Shown here: one piece after another, positions 23,641-32,572 of the stretch | How positions within the stretch are numbered: the stretch's first letter is position 1 | Layout: each line of letters starts with the position of its first letter | From: Brevundimonas bacteroides DSM 4726 | GTDB taxonomy: Bacteria; Pseudomonadota; Alphaproteobacteria; Caulobacterales; Caulobacteraceae | Direction of reading: 5' to 3' | Assembly (NCBI RefSeq): GCF_000701445.1 | Contig: NZ_JNIX01000008.1 | Location: forward strand, 62,001 to 126,000 | Length of the DNA stretch: 64,000 nt | Made by a program: the position numbers and the translations under genes | Notes under the pieces: generated by a model | Seen by the model: only the letters and a program-made list of their open reading frames with translations | What the model was told of the DNA's origin: nothing | The model's database searches: none

Positions 23641-24612
23641 GTGACGCTTGCGAGCCGCCCGCGCCTCCGATGGTTCCTGACGGCCTGCGTTGCGCTCCTG
23701 TCCGGGGGACCGCTGGTGATCGCTGTGGCGTCGCTGAGCGGCCACGGTCACCGCTGGGTCGACATCCTGGCCCAGTTCGTGGGGCCCGCTCTGGTCGCGG
23801 CGACGGCGCTGTTCGGCCTCGCGGTCTTGCTCAGATCTCGATCTGCGGGCATCGCCACAGGGCTGGTCCTCGTTCTGGTGGGGGTCGCGGGATCGCCCCA
23901 GTGGTTCCCGGCACGGGGTTGGGCCAGCGAGGAGGCCGACTTCACCCTCTATTTCGCCAATCTGTTCGTCGGCAACGGCGACGCCGATGGGATCGGCCGC
24001 TCGATACGAGAGGCGCAACCCGACATCGTGGTCCTGGTCGAAGTCGGAGATGAGGCCCGCCCGGCCCTGGATGCGATCCTCTCGGAGTTTCCCCACCGTG
24101 TCGTGACACCCCGTCGTCCCGGCGGGGCGGGGCCGTCGGTCTCTGTGATCGCCAGCCGTTGGCCCCTGGCGGAGCGCCCGATCGACCTCATGCACGCCTT
24201 CGCCGTCGCGGCCGAAGCCGACACGCCTTCGGGGCCCGTCACGGTCGCAGGCGTGCATCTGACCAGACCCTGGCCCTACCAGTATCAGTGGGCCCAGATC
24301 ATACAGACTCAGGAACTGATCGCCTGGCGCTCGGGCATCTCGGGGCCGCTGGTCCTGGCCGGAGACTTCAACAGCGTCTCGTCGGCCCGGATCGGGCGGA
24401 TGATCCGGTCGGAAGCCGGGCTGATCGCCGCGCCCGGCTGGCCGGGAACTTGGCCGTCCTTCCTTCCGGCCTGGGCGGGCATGACCATCGACCACGTCTA
24501 TCGCACGCCCGATCTCGCCCTGACCCAGCGTCGGATCGGCCGGGACAACGGCTCGGACCACAGGCCGGTGATCGTGCGCCTCGTCAGATCGGCTGAGACG
24601 CCAGCCGCCTGA
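23641..24612 (+). CDS. Membrane-anchored endonuclease/exonuclease/phosphatase family protein
   Basis: A 323-residue protein with three N-terminal hydrophobic segments (about residues 12-30, 41-63, 70-86) followed by an EEP (DNase I-like) domain: LYFANLFVGN, QPDIVVLVEVGDE (catalytic Glu), GPLVLAGDFNSV (Asp-x-Asn) and GSDHRPVIVRL (catalytic Asp-His). The active site would face the periplasm if topology follows the three helices. The natural substrate, nucleic acid or phospholipid/inositol phosphate, is unknown. GTG 23641 is preceded by GAGGAAAG about nine bases upstream. The 3' end overlaps the convergent cca gene by 29 bases. Confidence 0.85.
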   Translation: MTLASRPRLRWFLTACVALLSGGPLVIAVASLSGHGHRWVDILAQFVGPALVAATALFGLAVLLRSRSAGIATGLVLVLVGVAGSPQWFPARGWASEEADFTLYFANLFVGNGDADGIGRSIREAQPDIVVLVEVGDEARPALDAILSEFPHRVVTPRRPGGAGPSVSVIASRWPLAERPIDLMHAFAVAAEADTPSGPVTVAGVHLTRPWPYQYQWAQIIQTQELIAWRSGISGPLVLAGDFNSVSSARIGRMIRSEAGLIAAPGWPGTWPSFLPAWAGMTIDHVYRTPDLALTQRRIGRDNGSDHRPVIVRLVRSAETPAA

Positions 24613-25783
24613 GCCGTTCGTCGTGGCCGTCGTCGGGGAAGTCGGCGGCGACCCATTCGTCCTCGAAGGCCTTCAGGATGCGGCCGGTCTCCGGCCCGGG
24701 CGCGACGCCCAGCCCGGCGACCTCGCGCCCGCCGACCGGCATGCGGGGCGGCGTCCAGTCCGCGACGAGCGCGAGCGCCGCCCTGGCCGTGACACCGCTC
24801 GCCGCCTCGCCGCGCAGCAGTCGGTCCCGCACGGTCTCGGCGCCGAGGCGGTAGATCAGGGTTCTCAGCACCGGTGCCTCCGTGGCGGCAAGCGGACCCT
24901 CGGCGGCCGCCGCCAGCCGATACTCAACCGCCTTGGGCAGGCGAAGACCGGCCGCCGTCCTCGCGACCTCGGGCGGATCGTCCGGCAGCAGGGCGGACAG
25001 CCGCAGCACCGGGTCGTCGCTCAGGTCAACGAGCGCCTCGAAAGCGCCGAGGTCCGCCACCGCCGGGATCAGCCGATCAAGAACGCCCGCCTGCCGCATC
25101 GCCGCCACTGAGGGGCGCGGGTCGGGCGCGGCCAGCAGCTTCAGCAGTTCCTTGGACACCCGTTCAGCCGACAGGCGCGACAGACTGTCGGCGTGGTCGG
25201 CGCAGGCGGCGAGGCCCACGGCATCGGGCTCATCTCGCCCATACCAGGCGAAGAAGCGGAAGAAGCGCAGGATGCGGAGGTGGTCTTCCTCGATTCTCTG
25301 ATACGGATCGCCGACAAAGACTACCCGGCCCTCCAGGGCGTCTTCCAGCCCCCCACCGGTCGGATCGAAGATGCGGCCGGATCGGTCGGCGTAGAGGGCG
25401 TTCAGGCGGAAATCCCGACGCCGCGCGTCCTCGCCCCAGTCGTCAGTGAAGGCCACGACGGCGTGGCGGCCGTCGGTCTCGACGTCGCGGCGCAGGGTGG
25501 TGATCTCGAAGGGCTTTCGATCCGCCACGGCCGTCACCGTGCCGTGGGCCAGGCCGGTCGGCACGGACTTGATGCCGGTCGCCTTGAGCGCCGCCAGTGT
25601 CTCCTCGGGCTTCAGCCGCGTAGCGATGTCGATGTCGTCGACCGGCCGCCCGACCAGGCTGTTGCGCACGCAACCGCCGACGAAGCGGGCGCAGTCGGAC
25701 CCGCCCGCCGCCTCCAGCGCGTCCATGACCCGCACCGTCGCCGGGTCGGTCAGCCAGGGCTGGCCCGCCAAAGAGCCGCTCAC
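24584..25783 (-). CDS. cca: CCA tRNA nucleotidyltransferase / poly(A) polymerase family
   Basis: A 399-residue class II nucleotidyltransferase that adds or repairs the 3' CCA of tRNAs. Signature motifs are FVGGCVRNSLVGRPVDDIDI with the catalytic Asp pair, RRRDFRLNALYAD, the DP.GG region, and EDHLRILRFFRFFAWYG. GTG 25783 overlaps the stop of the upstream NUDIX gene by four bases (GTGA), fixing the start. Third gene of a coupled DUF1285-NUDIX-CCA operon common in Caulobacter relatives. Both tRNA genes seen in this window already encode CCA, so here the enzyme would act mainly in repair. Confidence 0.93.
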   Translation of the reverse strand: MSGSLAGQPWLTDPATVRVMDALEAAGGSDCARFVGGCVRNSLVGRPVDDIDIATRLKPEETLAALKATGIKSVPTGLAHGTVTAVADRKPFEITTLRRDVETDGRHAVVAFTDDWGEDARRRDFRLNALYADRSGRIFDPTGGGLEDALEGRVVFVGDPYQRIEEDHLRILRFFRFFAWYGRDEPDAVGLAACADHADSLSRLSAERVSKELLKLLAAPDPRPSVAAMRQAGVLDRLIPAVADLGAFEALVDLSDDPVLRLSALLPDDPPEVARTAAGLRLPKAVEYRLAAAAEGPLAATEAPVLRTLIYRLGAETVRDRLLRGEAASGVTARAALALVADWTPPRMPVGGREVAGLGVAPGPETGRILKAFEDEWVAADFPDDGHDERLRRLASQPI

Positions 25784-26445
25784 GCCGCGTCCTCGGCCGT
25801 GGCCAGGGCCGCCACGCCCTCCTCGCCGTATAGACGCAGCCGCAGCGCCCGCACGATCCCGGCGGTCACGCCCCATATGTAGCGATCCTCATGGGTCAGC
25901 GACCAGAACCAGCGCCGCACGCCCGCCGGCGTCTCCAGATGTTCCCGCTTCAGCATGGCGGGATCCATCAGCACGTCCCACGGCACCTCGAACACCTCGG
26001 CGACCTCATCGGGGGAGGGCGTCAAGACCGGCGAGGCCTCCAGCCATCCGACCACCGGCGTGACCAGGTAGCCCGTACCGGTCTCATAGGCGTCGGACAG
26101 GCCCAGAACCGTCACCGCAGCCGGGTCCAGCGCCACCTCTTCCCAGGCCTCTCGCAGCGCCGCCTCGACCGCCGTCTCGCCGGGATCCAGCCGACCGCCG
26201 GGAAAGGCGATCTGGCCGGTATGGCTCGCCAGGCTGTCGGCCCGGCGCGTCATCAGCACCCGCGCGCCGTCGTCTGTGGCGACCACCGGGATCAGCACCG
26301 CCGCCGGCTTGAGCGGCCCCTCGACCCAGCGAGACGCGCCCGGGTTCAGGTCGAAGTCCGAGCGCACCGGCCTGCCCTCCAGCTGCCAGTCGGACGGCGG
26401 CAGCAGGCGCTCGGCCAGCCGTTCCTTCAGCGTCTCAAGGCTCAT
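25780..26445 (-). CDS. CoA pyrophosphatase-type NUDIX hydrolase
   Basis: A 221-residue protein with the UPF0035 signature of CoA-hydrolysing NUDIX enzymes: LMTRRADSLASHTGQIAFPG leading into the NUDIX box GGRLDPGETAVEAALREAWE with EE following. Members such as E. coli NudL/YeaB cleave CoA to phosphopantetheine and ADP. Overlaps both operon neighbours by four bases. Coupling with CCA transferase is a conserved alphaproteobacterial gene order; a functional link is not established. Confidence 0.9.
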   Translation of the reverse strand: MSLETLKERLAERLLPPSDWQLEGRPVRSDFDLNPGASRWVEGPLKPAAVLIPVVATDDGARVLMTRRADSLASHTGQIAFPGGRLDPGETAVEAALREAWEEVALDPAAVTVLGLSDAYETGTGYLVTPVVGWLEASPVLTPSPDEVAEVFEVPWDVLMDPAMLKREHLETPAGVRRWFWSLTHEDRYIWGVTAGIVRALRLRLYGEEGVAALATAEDAA

Positions 26446-26999
26446 GCCAGACCGGCCCCCGGCGGCCCCAGCGGAAACCAGACCCCGCCCGAGGACACGG
26501 CCAGACGCCCGTCCCGCTCCTCGGCCATCTCGACCAGGTCGTAGAAGACCGTGCGGACGATCCGCGCCTCCAGACCCCGTCGGATGTACACGCGCGGCGC
26601 GGGCTCTCCGGTCGTGGGATCTGTTTCGACGGTGATGGGGTTCTCGGGCCCGGCCCGCACCTCGTCGCCGACGTCAGTGGTGAAGACCAGATCCTCGCCG
26701 TCGCGCCGCATCGCGACGGCCCGGAACGGCAGGTCCTCGACGGTGATCATCAGCTTCTCGACCGGCGTGACCAGGTGATAGCCGTCCGGATCGAGCCGCA
26801 GTACCGTCGAGAAAAGCCGAACCAGCTCGGCCCGCCCGATGGGCGAGCCCTCGTGCATCCAGGTCCCGTCAGCGCGGATGGCAATATCGATGTCGCCGCA
26901 GTGCGCCGGGTTCCACAGGTGCACCGGTGGCAGGCCGCGCGCCGCCTTCGCGGCCTGCGCGACCGCGGCGATGCCCGTCTTCGTCTCGGCTTCGCTCAT
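26442..26999 (-). CDS. DUF1285 domain-containing protein
   Basis: A 185-residue cytoplasmic protein with DUF1285 landmarks PPVHLWNPAHCGDIDIAIRA, GTWMHEGSPIGRAELVRLFS, DGYHLVTPVEK and RVYIRRGLEARIVRTVFYDL. Function is unknown. It is first in the DUF1285-NUDIX-CCA operon, overlapping the NUDIX start by four bases. ATG 26999 is chosen; the upstream open frame lies in the intergenic gap and the next gene antisense to nothing recognisable. Confidence 0.88.
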   Translation of the reverse strand: MSEAETKTGIAAVAQAAKAARGLPPVHLWNPAHCGDIDIAIRADGTWMHEGSPIGRAELVRLFSTVLRLDPDGYHLVTPVEKLMITVEDLPFRAVAMRRDGEDLVFTTDVGDEVRAGPENPITVETDPTTGEPAPRVYIRRGLEARIVRTVFYDLVEMAEERDGRLAVSSGGVWFPLGPPGAGLA

Positions 27000-27042
27000 A
27001 GCCTCAGACTTAGGCCGCGTCGCCGCCCGGCGAAAGGGCGGC

Positions 27043-27534
27043 TCAGGCCGGGCGCACCGGCCCCGAAGCCATCGCTTCCCCGACCCGTAGCCACAGGACA
27101 CGGCGCGGGTCGGCTGGTCCCGGCAGCACGGCGTCGGGCGCGGCCTCGAAACCGAACCGGGCGAAATAGGGGGCGTCGCCGACCAGCAACACGCCGCCGA
27201 CATTCAATCTGCGCGCCTCATCGATACAGGCCGCGACCAGGTCGGCCCCGATCCCACCGCCCCGAATGTCTCGCGCCACGGCGATCGGCCCCAGGAACAC
27301 CGCCTCGACCCCTCCGACTGTCACGGCCCACAGCCGGACCGACCCGACCAGCTGTCCGTCTAGCCAGGCGCTGAAGCCCGCGATCTTCGTGGCCCGCTCA
27401 CGCAGGCGTTCGGCCGTCTTGGCGAAGCGTCCCGGCCCGAAGGCGTCCAGCACCAGCGCCTCGACGGCGACCGCGTCGCCGGGCGTTTCCGGGGCGATCC
27501 GGATTGTGGGGGACAGGGCGGCGGACGCGGGCAT
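27043..27534 (-). CDS. GNAT-family N-acetyltransferase
   Basis: A 163-residue GNAT protein of the YhbS-like group. The acetyl-CoA binding motif is visible at VARDIRGGGIGADLVAACID, preceded by the beta4 strand AVFLGPIAV and followed by GDAPYFARFGFE, typical of this subfamily. The acceptor substrate is not predictable. Monocistronic, 44 bases upstream of the DUF1285 operon in the same direction, so it may be weakly co-transcribed with it. Confidence 0.86.
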   Translation of the reverse strand: MPASAALSPTIRIAPETPGDAVAVEALVLDAFGPGRFAKTAERLRERATKIAGFSAWLDGQLVGSVRLWAVTVGGVEAVFLGPIAVARDIRGGGIGADLVAACIDEARRLNVGGVLLVGDAPYFARFGFEAAPDAVLPGPADPRRVLWLRVGEAMASGPVRPA

Positions 27535-27643
27535 GGCGCGCGCACCTAGGGCTTTCGGACCATCGCATCAATCCATGATTTGTGACGCGGCTTGCCCCAG
27601 CCCGGCGAACGGGACAAGGAACGGCCAGATCGAGGAGCAGACG

Positions 27644-28321
27644 ATGACGAAACGCACGGTGGTGGTGACGGGCGGGCACGGCGTTCTGGGCCGGGCCGTG
27701 GTCGAGGCGGCGCTGGCCGATGGGCTGAACGTCGCGCTCATCGACCACGCCGAGGGCCAGACCCCGCCGGAGGGCGCCTTCGAGGTCTCGGGCGTCGATC
27801 TGACGGACGTCGGCGCGGCCGGAGCGGCGATCGCCAAAGTCGTCGACCACTTCGGCGGTATCGACGCCCTGCTCAACATCGCGGGCGGTTTCGTCTGGCA
27901 GACGGTCGAGGACGACAAGCCCGCCTGGGACCGCATGTTCACGCTCAATCTGACGACGGCACTGAACGCCACGCGCGCGGCCCTGCCTCACCTGAAGGCG
28001 TCGTCTGAAGGGCGCATCGTCAATGTCGGCGCGGCGGGCGCGCTCAGGGCCGCCGCCGGAATGGGAGCCTATGCGGCCTCCAAGTCCGCCGTGCATCGGC
28101 TGACCGAGTCCCTGGCCGAAGAGCTGAAGTCGACGTCGGTCACCGTCAACGCGGTCCTGCCGTCGATCCTGGACACGCCCCAGAACCGCAAGGACATGCC
28201 GAACGCCGACCCGGCCAAGTGGGTCGCCGCGTCCGACCTGGCGACCGTCATTCTGTTCCTGGCCTCTCCGGACAGCCGGGCCGTCACCGGAGCACTGGTG
28301 CCCGTCACTGGCCGCGTCTGA
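27644..28321 (+). CDS. SDR oxidoreductase resembling quinoid dihydropteridine reductase
   Basis: A 225-residue Rossmann SDR. The nucleotide motif is VVVTGGHGVLGRAV and the YxxxK motif is GAYAASKSAVHRL. The usual catalytic Ser 13 residues before the Tyr is replaced by Ala (VGAAGALRAAAGMGAY), as in animal dihydropteridine reductase. The C-terminal LDTPQNRKDMPNAD closely matches the LDTPMNRKSMPEAD element I recall from that enzyme. It may reduce quinonoid dihydropterin or a related quinonoid substrate with NAD(P)H. ATG 27644 has GAGGAG ten bases upstream. Three bases separate it from the downstream CitE-like gene, so they form an operon. No pterin-dependent hydroxylase is nearby. Confidence 0.85.
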   Translation: MTKRTVVVTGGHGVLGRAVVEAALADGLNVALIDHAEGQTPPEGAFEVSGVDLTDVGAAGAAIAKVVDHFGGIDALLNIAGGFVWQTVEDDKPAWDRMFTLNLTTALNATRAALPHLKASSEGRIVNVGAAGALRAAAGMGAYAASKSAVHRLTESLAEELKSTSVTVNAVLPSILDTPQNRKDMPNADPAKWVAASDLATVILFLASPDSRAVTGALVPVTGRV

Positions 28322-28323
28322 CG

Positions 28324-29157
28324 ATGGACCTCGTCCGCAGCCTGCTGTTTCTGCCCGCCTCAAACGCCCGGGCGATCGAGAAGGCGCGGACGCTGGACGC
28401 GGATGTCGTCGTTCTCGACCTCGAGGACGCCGTCGCGCCCGAGGCCAAGGCGGACGCGCGCCGGGCGGCGGTCGAGGCGGTCCGCGCGGGCGGGTTTCCC
28501 CACAGGATCGCCATACGAGTCAATGCGCTCGGCACGGACTGGGGCGAGGACGACCTCGGCGCGCTGACCGATCTGCCGCTGGATTACGTCGTCGCTCCCA
28601 AGGTCGAAGAGCCGGGCATCGTCGATGCCTACGGCGCGCGCATGGCCGAGAGCACGCGCTTGATCGCCATGATCGAAACGCCGCAGGCCCTCATGACGCT
28701 GCCGGCCATAGCCGCGGCGGGCCAGCCCCTTGCCGGGCTGATGCTGGGCGTGAACGATCTTGCCAAGGCTCTGGGAACGGGCGCGTCGCCCGACCGCGAG
28801 CCCCTCAAGCCCTGGCTGGCGGCGACTGTCGCGGCGGCCCGGGCGCACGGCCTGTTCGCCATCGACGGCGTCTTCAACCGGCTGGACGACCCCGACGACC
28901 TTGCCGCCGAATGCGCCCAGGGTCGTCTCTATGGCTTCCACGGCAAGAGCCTGATCCACCCGAACCAGATCGTCGGCGCCCATGCCGCCTTTTCGCCGAC
29001 GGCGGCCGAGATCGCCGAGGCGGAGGCGATCTTAGCCGCCTTCAGAGCGCCCGAGGCCGAGGGGCGCGGCGCGATCCGCGTCGGCGGGGCCATGGTCGAG
29101 CGTCTGCATCTGGATCAGGCCCGCGCCCTGCTGGACCGCGCGGCGGCCTGTCGATAG
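28324..29157 (+). CDS. HpcH/HpaI aldolase - citrate lyase beta (CitE)-like protein
   Basis: A 277-residue TIM-barrel CoA-ester lyase of the CitE-like type. Motifs are RSLLFLPASNARAIEKA, DADVVVLDLEDAVAPEAKA (metal-site Glu/Asp), IRVNALGTDWG, APKVEEPG, LIAMIETPQAL (Glu ligand) and GKSLIHPNQI. Stand-alone CitE-like enzymes cleave or hydrolyse malyl-CoA, citramalyl-CoA or related esters. Alpha/gamma citrate lyase subunits are absent, so it is not part of citrate lyase. ATG 28324 lies two bases after the SDR stop. Confidence 0.88.
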   Translation: MDLVRSLLFLPASNARAIEKARTLDADVVVLDLEDAVAPEAKADARRAAVEAVRAGGFPHRIAIRVNALGTDWGEDDLGALTDLPLDYVVAPKVEEPGIVDAYGARMAESTRLIAMIETPQALMTLPAIAAAGQPLAGLMLGVNDLAKALGTGASPDREPLKPWLAATVAAARAHGLFAIDGVFNRLDDPDDLAAECAQGRLYGFHGKSLIHPNQIVGAHAAFSPTAAEIAEAEAILAAFRAPEAEGRGAIRVGGAMVERLHLDQARALLDRAAACR

Positions 29158-29195
29158 AGGCTGTCAGCCTGAACCGCGCGGCGAAAGCGTCCCGA

Positions 29196-31247
29196 TTGCC
29201 TCCCTCCCCGACCAAACGCCGCGCCTGGGTCTGCTCTCCCGGCATCTGGGACACGCCGTTCCTGCGGACGTTTCTTGACGATCTCGACCTTCGCGCCAGC
29301 CCCCTCGCCCCCGTCGAGGCCATCGTCGGCTGGGGTCTCAAGCCCACGTCGAAAGGCGGCCGGCGCCGGGCGGATCGCACCAACCTCCCCTACATCGCCC
29401 TGGAGGATGGCTTCCTGCGCTCCGTCGGCCTGGGCGAAACCGGGGCGGCGACGCTCAGCCTGATCGTCGATGACGTGGGGGTCTATTACGACGCCAACCG
29501 CCCCTCGCGGCTGGAACAGCTTCTGGACGGATCGGAGGACTGGTGCGATGGCGCGATGCGTGCCCGGGCTCGCGCCCTGATCGACAGCCTCGTCGCCACG
29601 GGCCTGTCCAAGACCAACATGGGCGAGGCCCTGGACGCCTCCCTCCTGCGGCCGGGTAGCCGGATCCTGCTGGTCGACCAGACGGCGGGCGACGCCTCGA
29701 TCGCCTGCGGTCTGGCGAACGCCGACAGCTTCGTCCGCATGGTGCGGACGGCCCGCGCCGAGCACCCGGACGCCCAGTTGATCGTCAAGCGCCACCCCGC
29801 CGTCGCCGCCGGTCGCAAGCAGGGCTGCATCCCGGACAACGAGCTGTCGGGCGTGACCCTGATCGACGCGGATGTACGCGCTGCCGACCTGCTCGCGACC
29901 GTCGACGGCGTCTGGTGCGTGACTTCGGCGCTCGGGTTCGAGGCCCTGCTGCGCGACCTGCCCGTCCGTTGCTTCGGCGCGCCATTCTATTCCGGCTGGG
30001 GCCTGACGACGGACGAGGTCGACACGGGCCGCCGAGGTTTGGCGCGCGATGTCGAAACGCTCGCCGCCGCCTGCCTGATCGCCTACCCCCGCTACGTCGA
30101 TCCCTTGTCCGGCCAACGCTGCGACGCCGAGACGGCAGTCGAACGCCTGCTGACCTTCCGCGACCGGGCCGAGCGGCTGGACGGCGACTGGTCCGCCGTC
30201 GGCTTCGCCCCGGCCAAGCGTCCTCAGGTCCGCCGCCTGCTGAACGGACCCAAGACCCGGCTGAAGTATTTCGCGAGCGCGTCGCGCGCCGCAGTCCACG
30301 CCGAACGCACCGGTGGCCGCCTCGTCTACTGGGCCGGCAAGGAGAGCCCCGAGATCGCCGCCGCCGCCGCAGCGACCTCGGCCCCGGTGGTGCGCATGGA
30401 GGACGGCTTCATCCGCTCGCGCGGGCTGGGCTCGGACTTCTTCGGCGCGCTCAGCGTCGCGCTCGATGACCTCGGCGTCTACTACGACCCCTCCCGGCCG
30501 TCCCGGCTGGAACAACTGATCGAGGACGGGGCTCAGGACGCGGCAATGCTCGCCCGCGCGGCCCGCTTGCGCACCCGCATCGTCGAGGCGGGTTTGTCCA
30601 AGTACAATCTCGCCACCGGTCCCGCCCGCCCCGACTGGCCCGCCGGTCGGATGAAGCTGCTCGTCGTCGGCCAAGTCGAGAACGACAAGTCGATCCTCAA
30701 GGGCTGCGACGACATCCGCACCAACTCCGGCCTGGTCGAGGCCGCACGCGCCGACTTCCCCGACGCCTTTCTGATCTACCGCAATCATCCCGACGTCATG
30801 AGCGGCAACCGCCCCGGCCGCCTCGATGCCCACGCGATGGCCGCCGTGGACGCCGTCGCCGACGACCTCGACATCATCGACTGTCTGGAGGCCTGCGACA
30901 CGCTGGCGACCCTCACCTCCCTTTCGGGCTTCGAGGCCCTGCTGCGCGGCAAGGCCGTCTCGACCTACGGCCGGCCCTTTTACGGCGGCTGGGGCCTGAC
31001 GACTGATCGCATGACATTCGAGCGGCGCACCCGCCGCGCCAGCCTCGACGCTCTCGTCGCCGCGGCCCTGATCCAGTATCCGATCTACATCTCGCCCGAG
31101 GGCTGGCCCTGCGAGGCTGAGGATCTGGTCGAGCGCCTGATCCGCGAGCGCGCTGCGCCCGCTCCGCCTGCGCCCTCCAACCAGATCGCCCGATGGTGGA
31201 AGGGCATCAACGCCAGCCTCGACCGCCGTCCGCCGCCGTCCTATTGA
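29196..31247 (+). CDS. kpsC: KpsC-type capsule/poly-Kdo linker glycosyltransferase
   Basis: About 683 residues built from two homologous Capsule_synth modules. The repeat is visible as LEDGFLRSVGLG...DDVGVYYDANRPSRLEQLL in the first half and MEDGFIRSRGLG...DDLGVYYDPSRPSRLEQLI in the second, each ending with FYSGWGLTTD or FYGGWGLTTD. KpsC carries two beta-Kdo transferase domains that build the poly-Kdo linker on lyso-phosphatidylglycerol for group 2 capsules. No clear ATG exists at the 5' end: TTG 29196 (MPPSPTKRRAWVCSPG) is the best guess, with CTG 29169 an alternative. KpsS, KpsMTED and Kdo genes are not in the window. Confidence 0.85.
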   Translation: MPPSPTKRRAWVCSPGIWDTPFLRTFLDDLDLRASPLAPVEAIVGWGLKPTSKGGRRRADRTNLPYIALEDGFLRSVGLGETGAATLSLIVDDVGVYYDANRPSRLEQLLDGSEDWCDGAMRARARALIDSLVATGLSKTNMGEALDASLLRPGSRILLVDQTAGDASIACGLANADSFVRMVRTARAEHPDAQLIVKRHPAVAAGRKQGCIPDNELSGVTLIDADVRAADLLATVDGVWCVTSALGFEALLRDLPVRCFGAPFYSGWGLTTDEVDTGRRGLARDVETLAAACLIAYPRYVDPLSGQRCDAETAVERLLTFRDRAERLDGDWSAVGFAPAKRPQVRRLLNGPKTRLKYFASASRAAVHAERTGGRLVYWAGKESPEIAAAAAATSAPVVRMEDGFIRSRGLGSDFFGALSVALDDLGVYYDPSRPSRLEQLIEDGAQDAAMLARAARLRTRIVEAGLSKYNLATGPARPDWPAGRMKLLVVGQVENDKSILKGCDDIRTNSGLVEAARADFPDAFLIYRNHPDVMSGNRPGRLDAHAMAAVDAVADDLDIIDCLEACDTLATLTSLSGFEALLRGKAVSTYGRPFYGGWGLTTDRMTFERRTRRASLDALVAAALIQYPIYISPEGWPCEAEDLVERLIRERAAPAPPAPSNQIARWWKGINASLDRRPPPSY

Positions 31248-31317
31248 GACCAGAAACCAGAGGGATATCGTCCCTCAAGCAGCGAGGCTCCGCGAGCCGA
31301 GCGATAGGGACACGACC

Positions 31318-32475
31318 TTGCCTTCTGCCGTCATCGCCGCCACCGGCCTGTTCACCCCCGAACAGTCCATCTCGAACGCCGAACTGGTCGAGGCCTACAA
31401 CGCCTGGGCCGAGCGTTGGAACGCCGACCACGCGCTCCAGATCGCCGAGGGCGATGTCGCGGCGCTGACGCCCTCCTCGGTCGAGTTCATAGAGAAGGCG
31501 TCCGGCATCAAGAGCCGTTTCGTGCTCGACAAGGCCGGCATCCTCGATCCGGCCCGCATGGCGCCGAACCTGCCCGAACGCTCCAACGAGGAGCTGTCGA
31601 TCATGGCCGAGATGGCGGTGAAGGCCGCGCGTCAGGCCATCGAGGCCTGGGGCAAGCCGGTCAGCGACATCGGCGCGGTGCTCTGCGCCGCCTCCAACAT
31701 GCCGCGTCCCTATCCGGCGCTGGCGGTCGAGATCCAGCAGGCGCTGGGCATCGAGGGCTTCGGCTTCGACATGAACGTGGCCTGTTCCTCGGCCACCTTC
31801 GGCATCAAGACGGCGGCCGACTTCATCGCCTCGGGCTCGACCAAGGCCGTGCTGATGGTCAACCCCGAGGTCTGCTCGGCCCATCTGAACTTCAAGGACC
31901 GCGACAGCCACTTCATCTTCGGGGACGTCGCCACCGCCGTCATCGTAGAGAGCGCCGAGACCGCCGGCCCCGGCGGCTGGGACATCCTCGGCACGCGGCT
32001 GAAGACGGTGTTCTCCAACAACATCCGCAACAACTTCGGCTTCCTGAACCGCTGGGCGTTGCCGACCGACGAAGCCGTTCCGCCGACCTCGGCGTCGAAG
32101 GACGGCCCGCAGGACGACAAGCTGTTCATCCAACAGGGCCGCAAGGTCTTCAAGGACGTGGTGCCGATGGTGTCGGACATGATCGTCGAGCACGCCGACG
32201 ACCTCGGCCTGGACCCGACGGCCCTCAAGCGCCTTTGGCTGCACCAGGCCAACATCAACATGAACCAGATGATCGGCCGCAAGGTTCTGGGCCGCGACCC
32301 GTCTGAAGACGAGAACGTCATCATCCTGGACGACTACGCCAACACCTCCTCGGCTGGTTCCATCATCGCCTTCCATCTGCATCACGACGGCTTCGTACCG
32401 GGCGAGACCGGCCTGATCTGCAGTTTCGGGGCCGGCTATTCGGCCGGCACGGTGTTCGTCAGGAAGCGCGCCTGA
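31318..32475 (+). CDS. Beta-ketoacyl-ACP synthase III family protein
   Basis: A 385-residue thiolase-fold condensing enzyme. The catalytic triad is visible: Cys156 in MNVACSSATFG, His309 in LWLHQANIN and Asn342 in DDYANTSSAG. It contains an internal FNNNIRNNF-type region and is longer than E. coli FabH (about 317), like the longer KAS III paralogues of Pseudomonas and Caulobacterales. It would start fatty-acid synthesis from acyl-CoA and malonyl-ACP, or make a specialised acyl chain. TTG 31318 is used as start, with AGGGA ten bases upstream. It lies 70 bases after kpsC in the same direction. Confidence 0.9.
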   Translation: MPSAVIAATGLFTPEQSISNAELVEAYNAWAERWNADHALQIAEGDVAALTPSSVEFIEKASGIKSRFVLDKAGILDPARMAPNLPERSNEELSIMAEMAVKAARQAIEAWGKPVSDIGAVLCAASNMPRPYPALAVEIQQALGIEGFGFDMNVACSSATFGIKTAADFIASGSTKAVLMVNPEVCSAHLNFKDRDSHFIFGDVATAVIVESAETAGPGGWDILGTRLKTVFSNNIRNNFGFLNRWALPTDEAVPPTSASKDGPQDDKLFIQQGRKVFKDVVPMVSDMIVEHADDLGLDPTALKRLWLHQANINMNQMIGRKVLGRDPSEDENVIILDDYANTSSAGSIIAFHLHHDGFVPGETGLICSFGAGYSAGTVFVRKRA

Positions 32476-32572
32476 TCACGGACGAGTGAGCCGTATAACA
32501 CCGGCTTAGCTTGCGCCTGACAGGCGAGTCTGGAATCAAGAGTTCTCCCAGACGATGCGGCGGAGCGTCCGG

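Noticed and set aside
29115..30833. Minus-strand open frame of 572 codons
   Set aside because: Antisense to kpsC, whose duplicated domains prove the plus strand is coding.
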